A stretch of 64,000 bases of DNA, taken from assembly GCF_017873095.1 (NCBI RefSeq), contig NZ_JAGGJU010000005.1, positions 310,001 to 374,000 on the forward strand, written 5' to 3'. How positions within the stretch are numbered: the stretch's first letter is position 1; each line of letters starts with the position of its first letter. Of the stretch, positions 57,101-64,000 are shown in pieces. The stretch comes from Heterorhizobium halophytocola (GTDB taxonomy: Bacteria; Pseudomonadota; Alphaproteobacteria; Rhizobiales; Rhizobiaceae). The position numbers were made by a program, and so were the translations under genes. The notes beneath the pieces are model-generated. The model saw nothing but the letters and a program-made list of their open reading frames with translations, searched no databases and was not told where the DNA came from.

Positions 57101-58156
57101 TCACCTGGCCCTGCGCACGCCTCGCCGCCGCGCGCCAAGCAGGCCCAGAAAGCTTACCGTCAATGCGGCGACCGACAGGCCGCCGATCCCTGGCGGAAAG
57201 CCGTTGCCCAGCATCAGACCGTAGTTCGACCAGACCAGCAGGATCTGCAGCCCCGCGATCCCGAGCGCGGTCGCCACGGCAAGCGGGTTGTTGCGCGCAC
57301 CCACGCCGCCCTGCCGCAGATAGGCAAACACGAAGGGCACGATCAGCAGGGACTGCAACACCAGGAAACAGATCTCCAGAACCGGCGACAGCTCCCCGAT
57401 CGCCATCGGTGCCACCATCGCCAGAAGGTTGAGCAGCAGCACGGTCGCCATCTCACTGAGCACGATCGGCCAGATCAGGATCTCCAGCGGCGCCGTTGCC
57501 GACGGCGGCGTCCCAGCCGATACGGCCCGCTGCCAGACGGCCTGCCACAGGCCGGCGGCCAGCACCAGCAGCCCCACCGACAGCACAAGCAATCCGCCGC
57601 CCAGCGCCCAGATCGACGGCGATAGCGCTCCGCCGCGCGACATGTCGAACGCGGCGGCGAGAGCCGACGGCAATCCGGCCAGGACCGGCATGCACCACAA
57701 CAGCCAGAAGCCGTTGCGCAGCCCGGTCAGGCGGATGCGATCCGAAAGAAAGAGAAAGATGGCGGTCGCGCCGACATAGCTGCCGACGGCAAGCGGCGGG
57801 AAGAGATCGAATTCGGCCGGCACCAGTCCGCCGGCGGCCAGGCTTGCGGCAATGCCGCGCCCTTGCAGCGCCGCCAGGGCGAGCACGAGCAGTTTGACGA
57901 CGATCCTGCCGATCCGGCGCAGACGATCGTCCCGCCCCCAGTCCGGCCGATAGGGCACCAGCCGCGCAAGCTCGATCCAGCCGAACACGGCCAGCAGCGG
58001 CCCCGTGCCAAGGGCAAAGATCGAAATCCGGGCGATCGCACCGGGTGCCATATTGGCCAGCACCTTCGGATCGGCCCCCGGCAGCGGAATATGCGTGCCG
58101 ACAGCATAGACGACCGCAACGGCTGCGAAGATCGCGATGGCGCGCGCTGAAGACAT
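57101..58156 (-). CDS. SecY-like paralog, shortened
   Basis: 351-residue polytopic membrane protein. Blocks match the translocon channel SecY in order: VGTHIPLPGADPKVLANM (start of TM1/plug region), ISIFALGTGPLLAVF (TM2), VKLLVLALAALQGRGIAASL (TM3), FLFLSDRIRLTGLRNGFWLL (TM4-5), VLAGLPSALA (TM5) and PLEILIWPIVLSEMATVLLL (TM7). Canonical SecY is about 440 residues; the missing part includes the large cytosolic loops that contact SecA and ribosome. AGGGGAACG precedes the ATG at 58156. No secA2 or secE lies nearby. It may be a dedicated export channel or a decayed copy. Confidence 0.7.
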   Translation of the reverse strand: MSSARAIAIFAAVAVVYAVGTHIPLPGADPKVLANMAPGAIARISIFALGTGPLLAVFGWIELARLVPYRPDWGRDDRLRRIGRIVVKLLVLALAALQGRGIAASLAAGGLVPAEFDLFPPLAVGSYVGATAIFLFLSDRIRLTGLRNGFWLLWCMPVLAGLPSALAAAFDMSRGGALSPSIWALGGGLLVLSVGLLVLAAGLWQAVWQRAVSAGTPPSATAPLEILIWPIVLSEMATVLLLNLLAMVAPMAIGELSPVLEICFLVLQSLLIVPFVFAYLRQGGVGARNNPLAVATALGIAGLQILLVWSNYGLMLGNGFPPGIGGLSVAALTVSFLGLLGARRRGVRRAR

Positions 58157-58365
58157 GAAACCGTTCCCCTGATCCGTGATCTGGCCTGATGGCAGGTGTC
58201 CCGGACGGTCGACAGAATTATCTCCGCCCACCGTCCGGCCCGACAAAAAGACAGAACACGGCCTAAATACGGCGGTGAGGGCGCAATCGCGGGTTCTACC
58301 CGGCCCTTTCACCGTCATATCCGCGAAGTGCCCTGCCGGGCACCGCGCGGGTTCGCGGTCGGGGC

Positions 58366-59112
58366 TCAGCCGTTGATCGCCGTGAAGGTGCTTTCATAGC
58401 GGCCCTCGCGCTCGGCATTGCGCTGGAACGCCACCCGTTCGACCAGGATCTCGTCCGGCACCCGGTCCTGCGACAGGATCTGCACCACTTCGGCAATGAA
58501 GGCATCGAGCGGCAGCGCCATCGGCGCCTTCGACTGGCCCGGCGTCAGTTCGGTGGCGACCAGCGGCGGTGCGATTTCATGGACTCGCACCGACGTGTCT
58601 TTCAACTGATGCCGCAGTCCCTGCGACCAGGAATGGATCGCGGCCTTGGTCGCCGAATAGACGGGGTTCTGCGCCCGCGGCACGAAGGCGAGGCCGGAGG
58701 AGACGGTCAGCAGCGCGGCCTCCGGACGGCTGCGCAGATGCGGCAGAAGGGCCGCGGCCAGATGGATCGGCGCCGTCAGATTCGTCGCAATGGTGCGATC
58801 GGCAACATCGGTGGACACCGTGTCGGCGGTATAGTCCTCGGCTTCCATGATGCCTGCATTGAGGATCACCGCATCGAGATCGGCATGCTCGGCCAGAAGC
58901 TGCGCCGGAAACGCTGCCAGTGCAGCGGCATCGGTCACGTCCAGCGGATAGCCGGCCATCTCGGGATTGCGGTCGAGGGCCGCCTGCAGGGATTGCGGAT
59001 TGCGCCCGGTGATGATGATCCGGTTGCCCTTGGCCTGCAGTGCCTCGGCAAGCGCCAGGCCGATGCCGGAATTGCCGCCGGTGATCAGGATCTTGCGATT
59101 GGTAAACGCCAT
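58366..59112 (-). CDS. SDR family oxidoreductase (DltE-like)
   Basis: Classical short-chain dehydrogenase of 248 residues. The cofactor motif TGGNSGIG is at 11-18, LNAGIME at 84-90, the serine in TVSSG (136-140) and YSATK (Y152, K156). The active site is intact, in contrast to the SDR at 17609. It is divergent from the HxlR regulator gene across 111 bp, so it is the likely target of that regulator. Substrate unknown. Confidence 0.9.
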   Translation of the reverse strand: MAFTNRKILITGGNSGIGLALAEALQAKGNRIIITGRNPQSLQAALDRNPEMAGYPLDVTDAAALAAFPAQLLAEHADLDAVILNAGIMEAEDYTADTVSTDVADRTIATNLTAPIHLAAALLPHLRSRPEAALLTVSSGLAFVPRAQNPVYSATKAAIHSWSQGLRHQLKDTSVRVHEIAPPLVATELTPGQSKAPMALPLDAFIAEVVQILSQDRVPDEILVERVAFQRNAEREGRYESTFTAING

Positions 59113-59200
59113 GGGAAGGATGCCTTTTGTCCGTTGAAGATGGCGCAGATATGCCCTTCATGGTATCTTCTGGAAAGTAGGCACCTGAAATATCTATAGT

Positions 59201-59216
59201 TACTCAAAAGAGAGTA
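59201..59216. promoter_or_regulatory. Putative HxlR operator
   Basis: TACTC-AAAAGA-GAGTA inverted repeat, 8 nt before the regulator start and ~90 bp from the divergent SDR start, within the most AT-rich part of the interval. Confidence 0.5.
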
Positions 59217-59223
59217 TATTGTT

Positions 59224-59622
59224 ATGACTGCGAAATCTCCCTGCGATGCGTTCGAGGACCCGCCGCCCACGACGCCGGAACTCGACCGGCTGGTGACCGA
59301 GATCATCGGTCGGGTCGCCGACAAGTGGACCATGCTGCTGATCGAGATCCTCACCGAGAACGGCGATTGCCGCTTCGGCGAACTGTCGCGCCGCTGTGAG
59401 GGCATCAGCCAGAAGATGCTGACCCAGACCCTGCGGGCGATGGAACGGGACGGGCTGGTGACGCGGACGGTCTATCCGGTCGTGCCGCCAAAGGTCATCT
59501 ACGCATTGACCGATCTCGGACTGGGCCTCAGCAAGGCGTTTTGCGGGGTCTGGATCTGGGCCGAGGGCAATCAGGCCCGCATCGAGGCGGCGCGCCGGAG
59601 CTACGACACCCGCGAGCCGTGA
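59224..59622 (+). CDS. HxlR family transcriptional regulator
   Basis: 132-residue winged helix-turn-helix protein: IIGRVADKWTMLLIEILTEN, RFGELSRRCEGISQKMLTQT (recognition region), LRAMERDGLVTRTVYPVVPP, VIYALTDLGLGL. HxlR proteins often respond to reactive aldehydes, quinones or redox signals, sometimes via cysteine (here C7, C33-like region and C105 area). Divergent from an SDR gene, a common pairing. There is no clear Shine-Dalgarno sequence. Confidence 0.9.
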   Translation: MTAKSPCDAFEDPPPTTPELDRLVTEIIGRVADKWTMLLIEILTENGDCRFGELSRRCEGISQKMLTQTLRAMERDGLVTRTVYPVVPPKVIYALTDLGLGLSKAFCGVWIWAEGNQARIEAARRSYDTREP

Positions 59623-59701
59623 GGCCATCGGCGGAATGCGGATCGGTCTGCACGAGACCGACCCGCCAGACAGGTCGCGCCCGGCGCCCCCGCCCTGATC
59701 C

Positions 59702-59908
59702 TCAGCCGATCGACTTCGTCGCCGCCAGCCGGCCCCAGATGGCCAGCAGGCCACCGACCGCGCCGGCCAGCGTCACCGCGGTATCGGCCAGATCGCCCTG
59801 CAGGCCCTGGTCGAGATCGAGCCCGCCCAGTTGCAGCAGCGGCGCCGCCACTGCGATCAACCCGCCCCAGACGGTGCGCGAGGTATACCAGGTCTTCGTC
59901 GTGTCCAT
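59702..59908 (-). CDS. Small membrane protein at the end of the GTA cluster
   Basis: 68 residues with two hydrophobic stretches (TVWGGLIAVAAPLLQLGG and TAVTLAGAVGGLLAIWGRLA). AGGAG is well placed. Small phage-related membrane proteins of this type (holin-like or spanning proteins) often follow tail genes; role unproven. It lies 42 bp after the large GTA tail gene on the same strand. Confidence 0.65.
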   Translation of the reverse strand: MDTTKTWYTSRTVWGGLIAVAAPLLQLGGLDLDQGLQGDLADTAVTLAGAVGGLLAIWGRLAATKSIG

Positions 59909-59950
59909 GCCATGTCTCCTTTTGCTCTTCGGGATGAAAGCGGGTGGCGG

Positions 59951-62900
59951 TCACGGGCGGATTTCGGCGCTGGCCGAAACCCCCTCCGGCACCTTGCGGC
60001 CGAGTTGGCGCACGCGGATCGCAAGGGTTGTCTGCCGACCGCCGAAATCGGCAATCTCGTCGCCCGCCGGATAGGTCCAGCCGGGTGCCGCCGTCTCGAC
60101 GCTGCGTTTGACATTCTGGCCGGAGAGGATCTCCAGCCGGTAGCGTTCCTCCGGCTCGTCCAGCGCAATGTCGCGCGCCGCCCAGTCGTCGGCGTCGATC
60201 CGGCCGCGCCGTAGCCAGGAGAAGACAATCTCGCCCCCCGCCCCGCGCGCGCCGCGCAGATGCACCGGTGCCAGCGGCGTTGCCGCCCGAAGACCCGCCG
60301 TCACGGCAACCGGCGGCAGTCCGCCGCCTGCCCGCCCCACCGGGTCGGCGATCCAGTCGAGCGGCAGGCCGACCTCGTCCGGGGTCAGTCCGAGCGGCGT
60401 CACCGCAGTGTCGAGCAGGACGACACGGGCGCCCGGATCGGCGCCTTTTGCCATCTGATCCTCGCTGCCGGCCAGTCCGCGCAGCAGCGTCGCCAGCCGC
60501 CAAACGCCCGGCGCCGTCTCGACGGCGTCGGCAAAGCCGATCACCTCGAAGCCGCCGCCCGTGCTGGCAATCGCCATCCGGTTGGCACCGTTCAACACCG
60601 CCGCTTCGCTCGCCGACGAGAGCGCGCCGTAGCTCAGCAGCAGCAGAACCGCGTTCGCCCGGTCGAAGCGACCGACAGGTCCGGGCAACAGCGTCGCGGT
60701 CAGCCGGCCGATCACCGCCGGCCGCTCGATCACCACCCGGTCGGCATAGGTCTCGCCGTCCGGCGCCGAGGAGAGCGCGATGCGGCGGAAAGGGCGGGTG
60801 AGCGCCGCCACCCGGGCAAAGCCCGTTTCTGGACCCGGTTCGAAAGCCGGCAGGTCGAGATAGACGATCTCCGGCGCAAAGCCTTCGCTGGCCCGGCTGC
60901 CTGCTGCCGCATCCTCGGTCTGGCCGGCGCCTGCCGGTCTCGGCGCGGCAGCCATCCGGTTGAGCGTCAGCGCCCGTGCCAGCCCGTCCTCGATCCGGGT
61001 GACCAGATAGCGCCCGTCCAGCGGCGCGCCGAAGCGCAGCACATCGCCGGTTTCCACCCCGATCTCGCCCGGCCCGAGCGACAGTTCCAGCCGGTAGCGG
61101 GCCATGCGGTCATCGCGCAACATCGCCTCGACGGCGAGCAGGGCCGTCTCCTCCGGCAGCACGGCCGGCAGGTCGGTCGCGATCACCCGGTCGGTCGCAG
61201 CGGCGATCCGGCGCGAGCGCACGCTTGCCTCCTTGTAGTCGCCGGCCTCGTCGAAAAAGGTCAAAAGCGCCGCGCCCGCATGGTCGGCGTCGTGTCCGCG
61301 CGTCTCGGTAAACAGCGGCTCGCCGTCGAGATCGGCCAGCACCTCCAGCGTCGTCGCCGGCAGGCTCACCTTGTGGCGCGCACGCAGGACAAGCGTTTGG
61401 CCGCGCGGAAAGATATCGAGCGAAAACGCCGCCGCCAGCGGCTCCAGCATCGCCCGTGCCGACGTCACCTGCGCCTGGGCATAGCCGGTCAGGTCGCCCG
61501 ACACGCCGGACACATCGACATCGGCAATCCCGTGATCGGCAAGGATCGCCGCGATGACCGCGGACAGCGTGCCGGCCCCCAGCCGCGCGTTCAGCCAGTG
61601 GCCGGTGCGCCAGTTGTTGCCGTCGGCAAACAGCTCCCGGTCGAAGGGAAAGGCCGGATAGGGACGCGCATCGTAGGCCCAGACGAACAGCCGGTCGGCA
61701 TCGACCATGCCGGCCGGCCGCTCCGGCGCCTGCCAATAGCGATGATGCGCTTCCAGAAACCGCCTCTGCATGGCGTCGTCACGCGCCCCGCTGGAAAAAT
61801 GGGGCAGCGCGCTTTCGGCCGATTTCGGATCGGGAAACACATTCGGCTGGTTGGCCCCCTTGTCGACGGCCGGGCAGCCAAGCTCGGTGAACCAGACCGG
61901 CTTCATCCCCGCCTGCCAGCCGGTCGGCTGGCCAAGCTCCACGCCGCCCCGCCGCTCGTAATGGCGGTTGCCCCACCAGGCCTCGATATCCTTGGGGCGG
62001 TAGACCCAGGGCTTGCCCGCGGCACCGTCGGTGATCGGGGTGCGTATGCGCAGTCGCCGGTCCGCGTCACCGGCATAATACCAGTCGAACCCCTCGCCGC
62101 CGGCGATCTGGCGCATCAGCCCGTCCGGATCACCGGCACTGTCGAACCCGTCCGGGCTCGCCGCAGCCAGATCCGCCTCGCGCCAGTCGGCCAGCGGCAT
62201 GTAATTGTCGATCCCGACGGCCGTGATGGCGGCATTCGCCCAGAGCGGATCGAGATGGAAATAGACGTCACCGGCGCCATCCTCCGGCTGGTGGCCGAAA
62301 TACTCGCTCCAGTCCGCCCCATAGGTGATCGCGCAGGCGTCGCCCAGAAGGCTGCGCACCGCTTCTGCCAGCGCCACCAGCTGCTCGACGAAGGGAAAGC
62401 CGTCGAGCCCGTCGCGCAACGTCGTCAGCCCGCGCAGCTCCGAGCCGATCAGGAAGCCGTCGACCCCGCCGGCCGCTTCTGCCAGCAGCGCATAATGCAG
62501 GATCATCCGGCGATAGCTTTCCTCCTGGCCGTGATAGGCCACGCGCCCGCCCGAGACCGTGAAGTCCGCAGCCGTCGCCGCGCCGCAAAAGGCGGCGATC
62601 TCGGTTCTTGCCGCATCAGTTCCGTCGGTTGCCCCGCCGCGTCCGGGCGCCACCGCCCCGGTGATCCGCCCGCGCCAGGGATAGGCCGCCTGCTCTGCCC
62701 CGCCATAGGGGTCGGCGAGCCCGTTGCCTTCAGGCACATCCATCATCAGGAAGGGATAGAGCGTCACCTCCAGCCCGCGGGCCTTCAGGTCGCGGATCGC
62801 CTCGACCACGCTCTGGTCATCGGGCGTCCCGCCAAAGGCCGGGCCGCCGGCATGGTGGCTGACCGGATGGGCATCGCCCCTGCCCAGCCCGCTCACCTGC

Positions 62901-63793
62901 CAGGCCCGGCTTTCATTGCGGCTGGAAACCTCCACGCCCGGCACGATCCGGCATTCGCCGGCCCGCAGGTCCGTGCCGAACCATGTGACCACCAGCGCCA
63001 CGCGCTTCAGGTTCGGGCAGAGCGCCTGCAATTCGTCGAGAGAGGCCGTCCAGTCGGTGTTGGCCACAAGCGTGTTGCGGTTGATGATCCGCGCCGCGCC
63101 GTCGCCGGTCTTCTCTGTCACGCGCGTCGTCGCATAGCCGTGCTCGGTGGCACCCGGAATGATCGTGATCGCGCGCAACTGCCCCTCCAGCGCGCCGACC
63201 GGCCGGACCACCTCGAATTGCAGCACCGGAATGCGATTGCCGAAATCGTCGAGCGGCAGCCGCTCGAACACCACATAGGCAAGCCCTCGATAGGCGGGCG
63301 CCATGCCCTCGCCCTGCTTCGCCTCGATCAGCGGATCGGGCAATTGCTGCTCGTCGCCCCGATAGACGCGCATCTCGACATCCCCGAGATCCAGTTCGCG
63401 CCCGTCGGCATAGACGCGCCGCACCAGCGCGATCGGCCCTTCGCAAAGCCCGACGGCGATATTGGCGAAATAGCGGTAGGTCTTCACCCGGGTGCCCGAC
63501 GCCTTGCCGCCCTGCCGTTCGACATTCACCGCCTCCTCGAACCGGGTCGCCCAGATCAGCGTGCCTCCGATCCGCATGGTGCCGTAGACCCTTGCGATCG
63601 CCGTGCCCTCGGAGGCGCCGGGAATGCGCGCGGTGGCCAGCCGGCTGCCGGAGCGTGTCGAGCCGCCGCCGATCAGCGCCCTGTCGACGAGATTGCCGGC
63701 CAGCGCCCCGGCGGCGCGCCCGAAGATCGCGCCCAGGGGTCCGAAGACCCCGCCAAGCGCCGCCCCCGCTGCCTGAAACAGAATGGTTGCCAT
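59951..63793 (-). CDS. GTA baseplate multidomain / host-specificity protein (megatron type)
   Basis: Large 1280-residue tail-tip protein of the alphaproteobacterial gene transfer agent, homologous to the product of Rhodobacter GTA orfg15. The N-terminus has a glycine-rich hydrophobic start (ATILFQAAGAALGGVFGPLG). The middle is a glycosidase-like TIM barrel (~390-710; ARGLEVTLYPFLMMDVPEGN, WFTELGCPAVDKGA). After it comes a phage tail baseplate domain (LAAAFSLDIFPRGQTLVLRA) and a C-terminal receptor-binding-like part. GAGG is close to the ATG at 63793. The rest of the GTA cluster should lie beyond the window edge. Confidence 0.9.
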   Translation of the reverse strand: MATILFQAAGAALGGVFGPLGAIFGRAAGALAGNLVDRALIGGGSTRSGSRLATARIPGASEGTAIARVYGTMRIGGTLIWATRFEEAVNVERQGGKASGTRVKTYRYFANIAVGLCEGPIALVRRVYADGRELDLGDVEMRVYRGDEQQLPDPLIEAKQGEGMAPAYRGLAYVVFERLPLDDFGNRIPVLQFEVVRPVGALEGQLRAITIIPGATEHGYATTRVTEKTGDGAARIINRNTLVANTDWTASLDELQALCPNLKRVALVVTWFGTDLRAGECRIVPGVEVSSRNESRAWQVSGLGRGDAHPVSHHAGGPAFGGTPDDQSVVEAIRDLKARGLEVTLYPFLMMDVPEGNGLADPYGGAEQAAYPWRGRITGAVAPGRGGATDGTDAARTEIAAFCGAATAADFTVSGGRVAYHGQEESYRRMILHYALLAEAAGGVDGFLIGSELRGLTTLRDGLDGFPFVEQLVALAEAVRSLLGDACAITYGADWSEYFGHQPEDGAGDVYFHLDPLWANAAITAVGIDNYMPLADWREADLAAASPDGFDSAGDPDGLMRQIAGGEGFDWYYAGDADRRLRIRTPITDGAAGKPWVYRPKDIEAWWGNRHYERRGGVELGQPTGWQAGMKPVWFTELGCPAVDKGANQPNVFPDPKSAESALPHFSSGARDDAMQRRFLEAHHRYWQAPERPAGMVDADRLFVWAYDARPYPAFPFDRELFADGNNWRTGHWLNARLGAGTLSAVIAAILADHGIADVDVSGVSGDLTGYAQAQVTSARAMLEPLAAAFSLDIFPRGQTLVLRARHKVSLPATTLEVLADLDGEPLFTETRGHDADHAGAALLTFFDEAGDYKEASVRSRRIAAATDRVIATDLPAVLPEETALLAVEAMLRDDRMARYRLELSLGPGEIGVETGDVLRFGAPLDGRYLVTRIEDGLARALTLNRMAAAPRPAGAGQTEDAAAGSRASEGFAPEIVYLDLPAFEPGPETGFARVAALTRPFRRIALSSAPDGETYADRVVIERPAVIGRLTATLLPGPVGRFDRANAVLLLLSYGALSSASEAAVLNGANRMAIASTGGGFEVIGFADAVETAPGVWRLATLLRGLAGSEDQMAKGADPGARVVLLDTAVTPLGLTPDEVGLPLDWIADPVGRAGGGLPPVAVTAGLRAATPLAPVHLRGARGAGGEIVFSWLRRGRIDADDWAARDIALDEPEERYRLEILSGQNVKRSVETAAPGWTYPAGDEIADFGGRQTTLAIRVRQLGRKVPEGVSASAEIRP

Positions 63794-63919
63794 GTGCCGT
63801 CCTCGCTGCCCCCGAAATCGCCCGACCGCGCCCGTCCGATGGCCGCAGCCACGGCCCCCCGCGCGATAGCCCCCACCAAAGCCCTCACCAACGGCAGGGC
63901 AGTCGCATATTGGAAGCGC

Positions 63920-63940
63920 CCCTCCCCACAAGGGGGAGGG
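63920..63940. repeat. GC-rich hairpin (CCCTCCCC/GGGGAGGG), REP-like
   Basis: 8-bp stem with loop ACAAG between two minus-strand genes of the GTA region. GC-only hairpins of this form are frequent intergenic repeats in rhizobia. No T-run on the transcribed side. Confidence 0.5.
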
Positions 63941-63950
63941 CTTAATCCAG

Positions 63951-64000
63951 TCACACCGTCGGCGAATAGAAAACGAGCGGCTCCCGCGGATATTCTCCCC
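63951..64000 (-). CDS. C-terminal end of an upstream gene (partial)
   Basis: From the window edge, the minus strand reads in frame EYPREPLVFYSPTV and stops at TGA (63951-63953), with GC-rich third positions. By position it may be the preceding GTA gene, but this tail is too short to identify. Confidence 0.35.
   Translation of the reverse strand, partial: GEYPREPLVFYSPTV

Overview
The window is high-GC alphaproteobacterial chromosome, most likely Rhizobiaceae (Rhizobium/Agrobacterium/Sinorhizobium relatives). The evidence is two RopA-type porins, a cycHJKL-type cytochrome c maturation operon, a FeuN/FeuP/FeuQ cassette, glnE, a PleC-like kinase, and the end of a gene transfer agent (GTA) cluster. 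Coding density is high. No rRNA, CRISPR array or insertion sequence was seen.

Layout. 1-4.5 kb: dapA (minus), a soluble lytic transglycosylase and an alpha/beta hydrolase. 4.5-8.8 kb: two divergent RopA-like porins around a tRNA-Ser(GCU); their 5' ends form a 216-bp, ~98% identical inverted repeat. A lone tyrosine recombinase follows. 8.8-18.4 kb: ferredoxin reductase, glutaryl-CoA dehydrogenase with a palindrome upstream, MATE exporter, small proteins (glyoxalase-related, PilZ-like, host attachment, Sel1, DUF2147), a HisC-like aminotransferase and an SDR lacking the usual YxxxK pair. 18.5-23 kb: an RND efflux adaptor/pump pair. 23-29 kb: mostly uncharacterised genes, including a long disordered protein, a YegD-like Hsp70, a cluster-degenerate uracil-DNA glycosylase-like protein, two very small genes and a putative DNA-binding protein. 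29-33 kb: MFS and EamA transporters and a soluble MCP-like protein with reversed domain order. 33-38 kb: pepN and a pleC-like kinase. 38-49 kb: a TPR-like hypothetical, a DUF922 protein, degP, a two-component system, glnE and a GGDEF/EAL protein. 49-53 kb: ccmI-ccmE-ccmF-ccmH (minus), each pair overlapping by 4 nt. 53-56.5 kb: a lipoprotein and feuN-feuP-feuQ (minus). 56.7-59.7 kb: CsbD, a shortened SecY paralog, and a divergent SDR/HxlR pair. 59.7-64 kb: the end of a GTA operon (minus): the large baseplate/host-specificity protein and a small membrane protein.

Functional themes. Much of the window concerns the envelope: porins, DegP, Slt, RND, FeuNPQ, the second two-component system and Ccm. 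A cell-cycle/c-di-GMP strand (PleC-like kinase, GGDEF-EAL, PilZ-like, CtrA-type boxes) runs through it. The best candidates for new biology are the invertible-looking porin locus, the SecY paralog, the reversed MCP and the disordered-protein/Hsp70 neighbourhood.
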